Source of the DNA: Amycolatopsis anabasis
GTDB taxonomy: Bacteria > Actinomycetota > Actinomycetes > Mycobacteriales > Pseudonocardiaceae
Assembly: GCF_009765355.1 (NCBI RefSeq)
Contig: NZ_VTHK01000014.1
Coordinates: forward strand, 1 to 64,000
DNA: 64,000 bases
Direction: 5' to 3'
The stretch's first letter is position 1; each line of letters starts with the position of its first letter. The notes beneath the pieces are model-generated. The model saw nothing but the letters and a program-made list of their open reading frames with translations, ran no database searches and had not been told where the DNA came from. Made by a program: the position numbers and the translations under genes. This document shows positions 8,781 to 17,192 of the stretch, in pieces.

Positions 8781-10274
8781 GTGCCGACCATCGACACGCA
8801 CGCACCGCCCGGCGAGAACGCGGCCGGGCCGGCAGAAAACCCGCATCACGCACGGCGCTGGCTGATCCTCGCGGTGCTCGGGCTGGCCCAGTTGCTCGTG
8901 GTGCTCGACGCCTCGATCGTGAACGTGGCGCTGCCCTCGGCACAGGCGGATCTGGGCTTCTCCACCGACGCGCGGCAGTGGATCGTCACGTCCTACGCGC
9001 TGGCGTTCGGCAGCCTGCTGCCGCTGGGCGGGCGCATCGCCGATCTGTTCGGCCGCAAGACGACCTTCCTGATCGGGCTGGCGGGGTTCGCCGCGGCTTC
9101 CGCGGTCGGGGGTGCGGCACCCGGCATCGGCGTGCTGATCGCCGCGCGCACCACGCAGGGCGTGTTCGGCGCGTTGCTCGCGCCCGCCGCGTTGTCCTTG
9201 CTCACCACGACGTTCACCGATCCGAAGGAACGCGGCAAGGCGTTCGGGATCTACGGCGCGATCGCCGGCACCGGGGGTGCGATCGGGTTGCTGCTCGGCG
9301 GGACGCTGACCGAGTACCTGGGCTGGCGCTGGTGCCTCTACGTCTGCATCGTCTTCGCCGCCCTCGCCTGCGCCGGCGGTGCGTTCCTGTTGCGCGAGCG
9401 CCGTTCCGGCCAGCGGCCCAAACTGGACCTGCCCGGCACGATCGCCGTCTCCGCGGGGTTGTTCTGCCTGGTCTACGGATTCTCGAACGCCCAGACCGAC
9501 GACTGGAGCGCGGCTTCGGTCTGGGGGTTCCTGGTCGCCGGCGCGGTGCTGCTGGCCGTGTTCGTGGTCCTGCAGACCCGGGTGGCGCATCCGCTGCTGC
9601 CGATGCGCGTGCTGCTCGACCGCGATCGCGGCGGGGCCTACATCGCGGTTTTCCTGACCGGTGCGGGGATGTTCGGCATCCTGCTGTTCCTGGCCTACTA
9701 CCTGCAGCAGAACCTCGGCTTCTCGCCGATCAGGAGCGGGGTCGCCTTCCTGCCGATGGTCGGCGCCCTGATGCTCACCGCCAGCCTCGCCACCAACGTG
9801 CTGCTGCCCCGGTTCGGGCCGCGTTACCTGGTGGCCGCCGGAATGCTGATCGCCGCCGGTGGCCTGTGCTGGCTGAGCGCGCTGGAGGCGGACAGCGGGT
9901 ACGCGGCGGGCGTGCTGCCCGGGCTCACCGTGTCCGGGCTCGGGATCGGCCTGGCGATGGCGCCGTCGATGAGCGTGGCCACCCAGGGCGTCGATCCCGG
10001 CGACGCGGGGGTGGCCTCGGCGGCGGTCAACACCGCCCAGCAGGTCGGCGGCTCGATCGGGACGGCGGTGCTCAGCACGGTGGCCGCGAGCGCGGTCACC
10101 GCCCAGCTGACCGGCAAGGTTCCGGCCCCGGACGTGCTCGCGGAAGCCTCCGTGCACGGATACACCACGGCGTTCGGCTGGGCGGCGGCGATTTTCGCGG
10201 CCGGGGCCGTCGCCTGCGGCCTGGTGCTGCGTTCTTCCGGTGCCCACTACGAGGAAAGGGAAGGCGACCGATGA
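8781..10274 (+). CDS. MFS drug:H+ antiporter, DHA2 (14-TM) family
   Basis: The 497-residue protein has about fourteen membrane segments. It carries the DHA2 signatures LDASIVNVALPSAQADLG in helix 1 and GRIADLFGRKT (motif A) in loop 2-3. It probably exports a small hydrophobic compound using the proton gradient. The GTG at 8781 follows GGAGGG. Its stop overlaps the methyltransferase start (ATGA), so transporter and methyltransferase are coupled. With the divergent TetR gene this forms a self-contained export and modification unit, comparable to resistance modules for phenolic or quinone antibiotics; the substrate is unknown. Confidence 0.9.
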   Translation: MPTIDTHAPPGENAAGPAENPHHARRWLILAVLGLAQLLVVLDASIVNVALPSAQADLGFSTDARQWIVTSYALAFGSLLPLGGRIADLFGRKTTFLIGLAGFAAASAVGGAAPGIGVLIAARTTQGVFGALLAPAALSLLTTTFTDPKERGKAFGIYGAIAGTGGAIGLLLGGTLTEYLGWRWCLYVCIVFAALACAGGAFLLRERRSGQRPKLDLPGTIAVSAGLFCLVYGFSNAQTDDWSAASVWGFLVAGAVLLAVFVVLQTRVAHPLLPMRVLLDRDRGGAYIAVFLTGAGMFGILLFLAYYLQQNLGFSPIRSGVAFLPMVGALMLTASLATNVLLPRFGPRYLVAAGMLIAAGGLCWLSALEADSGYAAGVLPGLTVSGLGIGLAMAPSMSVATQGVDPGDAGVASAAVNTAQQVGGSIGTAVLSTVAASAVTAQLTGKVPAPDVLAEASVHGYTTAFGWAAAIFAAGAVACGLVLRSSGAHYEEREGDR

Positions 10275-11305
10275 CGAAGACGACCGACTTGGAGACCGCG
10301 CTGGGTTCGGATCTGGGCTTCGGCCCGGCCGGTCCGGTATACGCCCAGATCATCTGCGGCCACCTGCTGCGGGTCGCCCTGGAACTCGGCCTGCCCGACG
10401 CGATCGGCGACGAGGAGGTGCCGATCGATCGGCTCGCGGCGAAGGTCGGCGCGCAGCCCGGCCCGCTGCACCAGGTGCTTCGCGCCCTGACGAGCGTGGA
10501 CTACTTCCGGGCCGTCGGTGACGACCGGTACGCGAACAACGAGGTGTCCTCCGCGCTGCGTTCCACAGTGGACGGTGCGCCGTCGCTGAGCGGGTTCGCG
10601 AACGCGGAGTGGATGTGGCGCCTGTGGGACGGGCTCGCCGAGGGGGTGCGCACCGGGGTCAGCCCGTTCCAGGCGCAGCACGGCAAGAACTTCTTCGACT
10701 ACATCAGCCAGGACGCGCCACAGGTGGCCGAATCGTTCAACTTCGCGATGACGCACGGGCTGGGCTCGACCAACGCCGGTGTCGTGTCGGCGCTCGACCT
10801 CGCGGCCACCGGCAAACTCGTGGATGTCGGCGGCGGTCAGGGCAGCCTGCTGCGGGACCTGCTGCGGCACAATCCCGCACTGCGCGGCGTGCTCTTCGAC
10901 ATCGAATCCGCGCTGGACGACGTAGATCCGGAACTGCGGTCCGGCACGCTCGCCGAGCGGTGCGAGATCGTGGCCGGGGACGCGCGGCGATCGGTGCCCG
11001 GCGCCGACGCGTATGTGTTCCGCACGGTCCTGCACAACTGGGACGACGAGAGCTGCGTGCGCATGTTGTCCTCGTGCGCGCGGGCGGGCACCCCGGGTGC
11101 GCGGATCTTCGTCGTCGAACTGGACATCGATTCCGGGGCGCCGGTCGCCGGGTTCATGGACCTGCAGATGTTCGTGCTGTTCGGCAGCCGCGAACGCAGC
11201 TCCGCCGAACTCGCGGACCTGTTCGAGCGGGCGGGGATCGGCTATGTGGGCATGAGCACGACGTCGACGTTGTTCAGCGTCTTCGAAGGCCGCCTGCCCG
11301 GGTGA
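10271..11305 (+). CDS. SAM-dependent O-methyltransferase (winged-helix, acetylserotonin MT-like)
   Basis: The 344-residue protein has an N-terminal winged-helix dimerisation region (about 20-105) and a Rossmann methyltransferase domain. Motif I is LVDVGGGQGSLL. The acidic post-I loop is VLFDIESALDDV, and VLHNWDDE holds the histidine expected to be the catalytic base, as in carminomycin or mitomycin O-methyltransferases. The family methylates phenolic hydroxyls of aromatic polyketides or similar compounds. It is translationally coupled to the exporter by ATGA overlap. No polyketide synthase is present, so it may act in detoxification rather than biosynthesis; this is inference. Confidence 0.88.
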   Translation: MTKTTDLETALGSDLGFGPAGPVYAQIICGHLLRVALELGLPDAIGDEEVPIDRLAAKVGAQPGPLHQVLRALTSVDYFRAVGDDRYANNEVSSALRSTVDGAPSLSGFANAEWMWRLWDGLAEGVRTGVSPFQAQHGKNFFDYISQDAPQVAESFNFAMTHGLGSTNAGVVSALDLAATGKLVDVGGGQGSLLRDLLRHNPALRGVLFDIESALDDVDPELRSGTLAERCEIVAGDARRSVPGADAYVFRTVLHNWDDESCVRMLSSCARAGTPGARIFVVELDIDSGAPVAGFMDLQMFVLFGSRERSSAELADLFERAGIGYVGMSTTSTLFSVFEGRLPG

Positions 11306-11335
11306 CCGCGAGGGCCTTGGGATCCAATAGGTGCC

Positions 11336-11764
11336 ATGGATTCCGAGGTTTACTCGATCAGCCAGGTGGCCGCGCGGTTCGGCCTGCGAGTGTCGGCCCT
11401 GCGGTACTACGACGAGATCGGTCTGCTGCGCCCCGCCGAACGGCGGGGCACGGTCCGCTACTACGGGCGCGCCGAACTGCACCGGCTGGCCCTCATCCAG
11501 CGCCTGCACCACCGCGGGCTGGTCAGCCTGGCCGACACCACGATCCTGCTCACCGAGAACCCCGCCGAACGGGACGGCAACGCGCGGGACGTGCTGACCC
11601 GGTCCATCCAGGGGCTCAAGGACGAGATCGAGAACCTGCAGGCCGCGCAACGCCTGCTCGAGCACCTGCTGAGCTGCCCGGCCGAGAACCCCGTCCGGGA
11701 ATGCACGTTCCTCCACGACGAACTGGATCGTGCCGTCGAAACGGCACTCAACTCCGGGGCGTGA
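11336..11764 (+). CDS. MerR family transcriptional regulator
   Basis: The 142-residue protein begins with the MerR HTH (YSISQVAARFGLRVSALRYY) and its wing (RPAERRGTVRYYGRAELHRL). A coiled-coil dimer helix follows (TRSIQGLKDEIENLQAAQRL). The short C-terminus contains two cysteines (LLSCPAENPVRECTF), which could serve in redox or metal sensing, though the pattern does not match a known metal-sensing MerR class. It starts 30 nt after the O-methyltransferase stop on the same strand and overlaps the convergent TetR gene by 17 nt. Confidence 0.87.
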   Translation: MDSEVYSISQVAARFGLRVSALRYYDEIGLLRPAERRGTVRYYGRAELHRLALIQRLHHRGLVSLADTTILLTENPAERDGNARDVLTRSIQGLKDEIENLQAAQRLLEHLLSCPAENPVRECTFLHDELDRAVETALNSGA

Positions 11765-12350
11765 TCAGCGGCAGCAGGACCTCGTCGACGACGGCGGTGA
11801 GCGTCTCGTCGGGAACCGGCCGACCGCGCAGGATGAACTCGTGCGCGATCAGCGCCGGAGCCACATCGGCGATTCGCGGCGTCACCGCCTCGGGCCGGAC
11901 CTGGCCGCGTGCCACGCCGTTGCGGAGGATCGCGAGCAGCAAGTCCTGGCGCGTATCGATCAGGCGCGCGCGGGCCCGCCCGGTGGCTTCCGGCGACCGC
12001 AGCGACTCGGCGAGCAGCCCGCGGACCCCCTCGGCGACCGGCCCGTTCAGGACGCCCAGCATCCGGCGCAGGACCTCGAGCACGTCCTCCCGGACATCGC
12101 CGCTGTCCGGGACTTCGTCGTGATCGGGCACCGCGTACAGCAGCGCGTCGACCACGAGCTCGGCCCGGTGACGCCAGCGCCGGTACAGCGAGGCGTTGCC
12201 GGTGCGCGCGCGGGTCGCCACCCGTTCCAGGCTCAGCTCGGCATAACCGTGATCGGCCAGTTCTGCCAGTGTCGCCTCGAAGATCGCCCGTTCCAGCGCC
12301 GGTCCGCGCCGCCGCGGACCCTTCCGGTGATCGGTCTCCTTCTTCGCCAA
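11748..12350 (-). CDS. TetR family repressor of the divergent methyltransferase gene
   Basis: The 200-residue regulator has a TetR-type HTH (IFEATLAELADHGYAELSLERVATRARTG split across helices 1-3) and a C-terminal domain of the TetR_C-11/16 sort. It begins at TTG (12350), supported by AAGGAGAG three bases upstream; no ATG or GTG is better placed. It diverges from the methyltransferase gene at 12462. Two inverted repeats with the common half-site TAGAGAA lie between them. Confidence 0.88.
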   Translation of the reverse strand: MAKKETDHRKGPRRRGPALERAIFEATLAELADHGYAELSLERVATRARTGNASLYRRWRHRAELVVDALLYAVPDHDEVPDSGDVREDVLEVLRRMLGVLNGPVAEGVRGLLAESLRSPEATGRARARLIDTRQDLLLAILRNGVARGQVRPEAVTPRIADVAPALIAHEFILRGRPVPDETLTAVVDEVLLPLITPRS

Positions 12351-12373
12351 GCACTCTCCTTCCGATGCCGTAC

Positions 12374-12396
12374 TTAAAGAAGCTTGCCTTCTCTAA
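12374..12396. promoter_or_regulatory. Putative TetR operator (TTARAGAA-N7-TTCTCTAA)
   Basis: TTAAAGAA and TTCTCTAA form an 8-bp inverted repeat with one mismatch around a 7-nt spacer, 24 nt upstream of the TetR start. Spacing and half-site match the second repeat at 12422-12442. Confidence 0.7.
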
Positions 12397-12421
12397 GGTC
12401 TGACCCTACCGTGGAACGAGG

Positions 12422-12442
12422 TAGAGAAGCAGAGTTTCTCTA
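12422..12442. promoter_or_regulatory. Putative TetR operator (TAGAGAA-N7-TTCTCTA)
   Basis: A perfect 7-bp inverted repeat with 7-nt spacer lies 20 nt before the methyltransferase start. Together with 12374-12396 it suggests that one dimer site serves each divergent promoter. Confidence 0.72.
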
Positions 12443-12461
12443 ACATCCCTGGGAGGATCTC

Positions 12462-13196
12462 GTGACCGAACTCGCGCCCCGACTTTCCGCGGCTCACCGC
12501 AAGGCGTTGCCGCTGCTGGCTTCCGGCGTGCCCGAGCCGTCCGTGGTGGGTTATCTCGACCTCCTCGACCCCGCTCCCGTTCCGGCGCCGAACCGCGCGC
12601 AGGCGCTGTGGTCCCGCCGCTGGGGTGCGGCGTTCTACGCGAACCTGCAGTCGATGCGGCGACGGCTGATGGACGTGAACGGCTCGCCGCGGGACCGGTT
12701 GCGCCCCGCGCCCGGCGAGACGGTGCTGGATCTCGGCTGCGGCCCCGGCGACATCACCCGGCAACTCGCCGACGCGGTCACGAGTAGCGGGCTCGTGGTC
12801 GGGGTCGACCTGTCGGCGGAGATGCTCACCCGAGCCGTCCGCGACGCCTCGGCCGGAAACATCGCCTTCTTCCGCGGCGACGCGACACGGTTGCCATTCT
12901 CCGACGGAATGTTCGACGCGGTCTGCTGTTCGGCCATGTTCCAGTTGCTTCCGGATCCTTTCGCCGCACTGGATGCGATGACCCGCGTGCTCGCACCGGG
13001 CGGCCGCGTGTTCATCCTCACCACGCATCGCGGCCGTGGACTCGCCGAGCGCCTGTCCTGTGCGCTCGTCGGCCGGTTGAGCGGCGCCCGCATGTTCGCG
13101 CCGTCGGCGATCCCGGACGCGCTCGCCGAACGGGGTTACCGCGATATCGACCAGCGTTTCACCGGAATGCTGCAGACCGTGGTCGCGGTTCGCTGA
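12462..13196 (+). CDS. Class I SAM-dependent methyltransferase
   Basis: The 244-residue protein has a methyltransferase_11/UbiE-like domain: motif I VLDLGCGPGDITRQL, the acidic VVGVDLSAEML strand, and GDATRLPFSDGMFDAVCCS. The N-terminal 85 residues are a helical cap of unknown role. Substrate is unknown. It starts at GTG 12462 after GGGAGGAT. It is the only gene divergent from the TetR regulator with shared operators, so its substrate, or a toxic related compound, may be the inducer. Confidence 0.86.
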   Translation: MTELAPRLSAAHRKALPLLASGVPEPSVVGYLDLLDPAPVPAPNRAQALWSRRWGAAFYANLQSMRRRLMDVNGSPRDRLRPAPGETVLDLGCGPGDITRQLADAVTSSGLVVGVDLSAEMLTRAVRDASAGNIAFFRGDATRLPFSDGMFDAVCCSAMFQLLPDPFAALDAMTRVLAPGGRVFILTTHRGRGLAERLSCALVGRLSGARMFAPSAIPDALAERGYRDIDQRFTGMLQTVVAVR

Positions 13197-13281
13197 GCCG
13201 GTGGTGCTCAGGGTGGTCCGTGGTTCATGGCTACCTCCGGTCGTCGTCGGTTGGGTGTAGGTGGTGGAGCCGCCATGGCCG

Positions 13282-13311
13282 ACTCTACCACGATTTCGAA
13301 CGCATGTTCGA
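13282..13311 (-). promoter_or_regulatory. LexA (SOS) box with minus-strand promoter-like elements
   Basis: TCGAACGCATGTTCGA at 13296-13311 is a perfect match to the actinobacterial LexA consensus TCGAAC-N4-GTTCGA. Eight bases away on the minus strand is TAGAGT (13287-13282), a possible -10. Downstream on that strand is only a 22-codon frame ending at 13208, and inside it GGAGGTAGCC followed by ATG and six codons. No known SOS gene follows, so the promoter may be orphaned. Confidence 0.6.
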
Positions 13312-13455
13312 CCCAAAATGGTGAATCGAATATCGCCGCCGCGAGTCGCGCACTCAGGCACGCGAGTTGCACGTTCGGGCACGCGGGTTGTCCGCGTGGG
13401 ACCCGTTGGGCGCATTCGGGCTGCTGGATGCGCGGTGTCGCGGGGTGGTCCCGAG

Positions 13456-13558
13456 TGTGTATTTCGGTTGCCTGAGTGTGTGTTTCGGTTGCCTGAGTGT
13501 GTGTTTCGCTTGCCTGAGTGTGGAATTCACTTGCCTGAGTGTGGAGTTCGGGGACTCG
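13456..13558. repeat. Tandem 21-bp repeat, about five units
   Basis: Four clear units of the type TGTGTNTTTCGGTTGCCTGAG start at 13456, 13477, 13498 and 13519, with a degenerate fifth from 13540. Units 1-3 are nearly identical and units 4-5 drift. The array keeps one frame open and would read as repeated PECVFRL on the plus strand, but nothing else supports coding. It borders the oxidoreductase remnant. Confidence 0.85.
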
Positions 13559-13570
13559 CGGCGGGCAGGA

Positions 13571-14086
13571 GGCGAGTCCTCGCACGTGACTACACGATCT
13601 TCGGCGAACTCGCCGAGCGCCTGGTCGGCCTCGGGCGACAGATCCCCGAGTTCGAGGAGTTCTGGGCGAGCTGGCGGATCGAGATCTTCGCCGAGACCAT
13701 CGACGGCGTCCGGTCTGGCTGGAGCCCGAGGAATGGGCGGCCCCGCCGCGGAACGGCATCCGTTGCACCTGGTGGCCAACCCGCCCCATGCGCGGCTGCA
13801 CAGCCAGCGTGATGTCGGCGCGCGGGCTGGACGCGGGCGAAGGGGTGCGGGGGTTCAACGATCGCGGCAGCCGCCTGGCCGGGCTGAGCGTGGATCCGGC
13901 CGTGCGCAGGGGAGTGGTGCGACTGTCCACGGGCGCTTGGTGTGACCCGGGACCCGGGAATCCCCGGTTCTGCCACAGGGAAATCCCGACGTTCGCACGG
14001 CGGATCGTCCGACGTCCGCGCTCGCGCGAGCGTGCGGCGGGCAGCACGCATTGGTGGAAGTAGAAGACTTCCGGGACCCGTACCGC
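13571..14086 (+). pseudogene. Remnant of a molybdopterin oxidoreductase (BisC/TorA-like), C-terminal part
   Basis: Pieces of the C-terminal region of biotin-sulfoxide/TMAO reductase-type molybdoenzymes are scattered over three frames in the right order. They are DYTIFGELAERL and RIEIFAETIDGV (frame 1), WLEPEEW (frame 3), PLHLVANPPHARLHSQ (frame 2), RGFNDRGSRLAGL and VVRLSTGAWCDPG (frame 3), and QHALVEVEDF (frame 2). In intact enzymes these form the molybdopterin-dinucleotide binding domain. Several frameshifts and internal deletions have occurred and the N-terminal 500 or more residues are gone. The start of the remnant adjoins the tandem repeat. The order of pieces is what makes the assignment firm. 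Confidence 0.8.
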
Positions 14087-14194
14087 CGTTGGAGGTCACC
14101 CAGTCACCCGGCTGGTGAGAATCTCGCTCATGCCCCAATCGAGGATCGGTTCGGTTCCCCGGCGCCGGTATCATCGCCGGGACCGGAGGGCCGC

Positions 14195-15559
14195 GTGGAC
14201 GAAGCGAAACAGATCTTCACATCCGTAGAGCCGATCGACGTTTTCCCCACTGTTGATGAAATGCACGCCTTCACCCAGTCGCTCGCCGCGGAGTACGCGG
14301 GACTGGTCCGCGCGGAACGGGTCGGGCGTTCGTCGCGGGGTGAGCCGATCTGGGAGCTGCGGATCGGTTCGGGGCCGAAACCCGTGCTGGTGGTGGGAAA
14401 TCCGCATCCCAACGAGCCGATCGGGCTGGCCACGATCCAGCATCTCGCCCGGCGGTTGTGCGCGGATCCCGGGCTGTGCGAACGACTCGGGGTGACCTGG
14501 CATTTCGTGCCGTGCGTTGACCCGGACGGCACCCGCCTCAACGAGGGCTGGTTCGCCGGGCCGTTCACCCGGGAGCACGTGGCCCGGAACTTCTACCGGC
14601 CGCCGGTCGACGCGCAGCCGGAGTGGACGTTTCCCGCGGTGTGGCAAGGAAAGACCGCGGGGTCGCCGATTCCGGAAACGCGTACGCTGATGCGCCTGAT
14701 CGACCGGATCCGGCCCGCACTGATCGCCTCGCTGCACAACGGGGACTTCGGCGGCGCCTTCTACTACCTGTCCGACGGTGACCGGGAGTACTGGACCGCG
14801 CTGACGGATCTCCTTACCGAGGCCGGAATTCCGCTCGACGTGGGCCAGCCGGACGCGCCCGGCGCCCGGGTGTTCGCGCCCGGGGTCTTCGAGCTGCCGT
14901 CCTTCGGGGTCATCTGCGACACGCTCGCCGCGGCCGGGGCGGATCCGGCCGATCTGGTCCCCGGCGGCAGCACCCGCGACTACTCCGGCCGCTACGGCAG
15001 CGCCATCCTGATCAGCGAGCTGCCGCTCTGGGTCGATCACCGGGTGGCCGATCCGTCGCCGATTTCCCGTACCTTTCAGGAGGTTCTGCACGCGTCCGCA
15101 GCCCGCTACCGCGCGGACAAGCTGCTCTTCGACGGCGTGCTCGCCCGGCTCGGGAACCTGCTGAGCGGTACGAGCCCGTTTCAGCGCGCGATCCTCAGTT
15201 CGGCCCGGATCACCGGTGCGGTCGCCCGGGCCAAGGCCGTGCTGGCGGACGCGCCGGACAGCGCCCGCCCCGCCACCGCCGCCGAGGTGTTCATGGAAGA
15301 GGAGGTGTGGCCCAGCGTCTTCCGGCTGCGCGCCGGAGGCATGCTGTTGCGCCTGTTCGACGACGAGAAGCGGGCCGGGAACGACGCCCCCGTCCTGGAA
15401 GCCGAGCGGGCGCGCTTCGCCCCGATCTTCGACGACTGGTGCGCCGAGGTCGCGGTCCGGGCGCCGGGGCAACCGGTTCCGCTGCACCGGCTGGTCGGCG
15501 TGCAGGCCGCCGCGATCGCGATCGCGGTGACCCGCGTCCGCGACGGCCTGCCCCGGTAG
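14195..15559 (+). CDS. M14 family zinc carboxypeptidase
   Basis: The 454-residue protein has the M14 zinc site: HPNE (H71, E74) in GNPHPNEPIG, and the third ligand H181 in IASLHNGDFGG. The first 250 residues hold the peptidase domain; the C-terminal 200 residues are helical and not assigned. There is no signal peptide, so the enzyme is probably cytoplasmic and may act on peptides, cell-wall fragments or modified amino acids. The GTG at 14195 follows GGAGGG; an upstream in-frame ATG (14051) lies inside the oxidoreductase remnant. It converges with the MFS gene, five bases between stops. Confidence 0.82.
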   Translation: MDEAKQIFTSVEPIDVFPTVDEMHAFTQSLAAEYAGLVRAERVGRSSRGEPIWELRIGSGPKPVLVVGNPHPNEPIGLATIQHLARRLCADPGLCERLGVTWHFVPCVDPDGTRLNEGWFAGPFTREHVARNFYRPPVDAQPEWTFPAVWQGKTAGSPIPETRTLMRLIDRIRPALIASLHNGDFGGAFYYLSDGDREYWTALTDLLTEAGIPLDVGQPDAPGARVFAPGVFELPSFGVICDTLAAAGADPADLVPGGSTRDYSGRYGSAILISELPLWVDHRVADPSPISRTFQEVLHASAARYRADKLLFDGVLARLGNLLSGTSPFQRAILSSARITGAVARAKAVLADAPDSARPATAAEVFMEEEVWPSVFRLRAGGMLLRLFDDEKRAGNDAPVLEAERARFAPIFDDWCAEVAVRAPGQPVPLHRLVGVQAAAIAIAVTRVRDGLPR

Positions 15560-15564
15560 GGCGC

Positions 15565-17151
15565 TCAGTGCGCCAGGGTCACGCCCTCCTCGGCGAGCCG
15601 CTCGGTGCCGCTCTGCGTCTTCAACGGGATCTGCTTGACGAACGCGATCACCACCACGACGAGCACCGCGATCGGGGCACTGATCAGGAAGAGATCGCTC
15701 GTCGCCGTGCCGTAGGCCTCGCGGATCACGTTCACCACCGGCTCCGGGAGCGCCGCGAGGTTGGGCACCTCCTGCGCCGAACCGCCGGAACCGGCGGCGG
15801 CCGCCGGTCCGAGCCCGGCCACCGTCAACTCGGTGACCCGGTTGGCCAGCACCGCCCCGAGCGCGCTCACCCCGATCGAAGCGCCGAGGCTGCGGAAGAA
15901 CGACAGCACCGAGGTCGCCGCGCCGAGGTCGCGCGCCGGCACGTCGTTCTGCGCCACCAGCACCAGGTTCTGCATCAGCAAGCCGATGCCGATCCCGAGC
16001 ACCACCATGTACCCGCTCAGCAGCAGCACGTTCGTGTGCGCGTCGATCGTGCCGAGCAGGCCGAGCCCGACCACCATCAGCACCCCGCCGAGCAGCAGGT
16101 GCGCCCGCCAGACCCCGGTCCGGCTGATCAGCTGACCGGAAATGGTCGACGAGGCCAGCAGCCCGAGGATCATCGGCAGGCTCATCAGCCCGGCGACCGT
16201 GGGCGTCTTGCCCAGGGACAGCTGGAAGTACTGGGAAAGGAAGACGGTGCCGCCGAACATCGCGGTACCGACCAGGAAGCTGGCGATCGTGGTCAGGGTG
16301 ATCGTCCGATTGCGGAAGATGCCGAGCGGCAGCACCGGTTCCCGCACCCGCGATTCGACGAAGATCGCGAGCGCGAGGACGATCAGCCCGGTGGAGACCA
16401 GCCCGGCCGTCCACCACGAGCCCCAGGCGAACTGGTGACCGGCCAGCGAGGACCACACCAGCAGCGTCGACACCCCGGCCATGATCAGGAACGCGCCGAG
16501 GTAGTCGACGTGGACGTCGCGGCGCACGGTGGGCAGGTTCAGGGTGCGCTGCAGCAGGACGATCGCGGCGATCGCCAGCGGCACCCCGAGGAAGAAGCAC
16601 CACCGCCAGCCCAGCCACGACGTGTCCACCAGCAGCCCGCCGATCAGCGGCCCGGCCACCGTGCCGACCGCGAAGATGCCGCCGAACAGGCCGGAGTACT
16701 TGCCCAGTTCGCGCGGTGACACGATCGCCGCCATGATCACCTGGGCGAGCGCGGTGAGGCCGCCCGCGCCGACGCCCTGGGCGACCCGGCTCGCGATCAG
16801 CACCCCGATGTCGCCCGCGAATCCGGCGACCAGGGAACCGACCACGAACAAGCCGAGCGAGAGCTGGATGAGCAGCTTCTTGTTGTAGAGGTCGGAAAGC
16901 TTGCCCCACAGCGGAACCGTCGCGGTCATCGCGAGGAGTTCGGTGGTGACCACCCAGGTGTAGGAGGCCTGCGAGCCGCCGAGTTCGGAAATGATCCGCG
17001 GCAACGCGTTGGCGACCACGGTCGAGGCGAGAATGGCGACGAACATCCCCATCATCAGGCCGGACAGCGCCTCGAGCACCTGCCGCCGGCCCATCGCCGC
17101 CGGTGCGCCCCCGGAGTCCGGGCTACTCGCCGTTTCGGATGAAACAGACAC
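15565..17151 (-). CDS. MFS transporter, DHA2/EmrB type
   Basis: The 528-residue, fourteen-helix exporter shows the family features LASTVVANALPRIISELGG in the first helix and PLWGKLSDLYNKK (motif A) in loop 2-3. A long extracytoplasmic loop (VTELTVAGLGPAAAAGSGG region) precedes the last helix, as in many actinobacterial members. It starts at GTG 17151 after GAAGGGGAA. The TetR gene lies 41 nt upstream on the same strand, so regulator and pump form one operon under the operator at 17841-17872. The substrate is unknown. Confidence 0.9.
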   Translation of the reverse strand: MSVSSETASSPDSGGAPAAMGRRQVLEALSGLMMGMFVAILASTVVANALPRIISELGGSQASYTWVVTTELLAMTATVPLWGKLSDLYNKKLLIQLSLGLFVVGSLVAGFAGDIGVLIASRVAQGVGAGGLTALAQVIMAAIVSPRELGKYSGLFGGIFAVGTVAGPLIGGLLVDTSWLGWRWCFFLGVPLAIAAIVLLQRTLNLPTVRRDVHVDYLGAFLIMAGVSTLLVWSSLAGHQFAWGSWWTAGLVSTGLIVLALAIFVESRVREPVLPLGIFRNRTITLTTIASFLVGTAMFGGTVFLSQYFQLSLGKTPTVAGLMSLPMILGLLASSTISGQLISRTGVWRAHLLLGGVLMVVGLGLLGTIDAHTNVLLLSGYMVVLGIGIGLLMQNLVLVAQNDVPARDLGAATSVLSFFRSLGASIGVSALGAVLANRVTELTVAGLGPAAAAGSGGSAQEVPNLAALPEPVVNVIREAYGTATSDLFLISAPIAVLVVVVIAFVKQIPLKTQSGTERLAEEGVTLAH

Positions 17152-17192
17152 GGATTCCCCTTCGTTCGATTTTCGCCTGTGGACGCGAAACT

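Noticed and set aside
8025..12350. Possible natural-product gene cluster (O-methyltransferase, MFS, regulators)
   Set aside because: No synthase, peptide synthetase, terpene cyclase or tailoring oxygenase is present; the genes read better as separate inducible export or modification units.
13451..13558. Possible CRISPR array
   Set aside because: Units are directly contiguous 21-mers with no unique spacers, and no cas genes are present.
13261..13812. Protein with repeated PECVFRL units
   Set aside because: Produced by the 21-bp tandem repeat joined to the frameshifted oxidoreductase remnant; no ribosome-binding site or family support.
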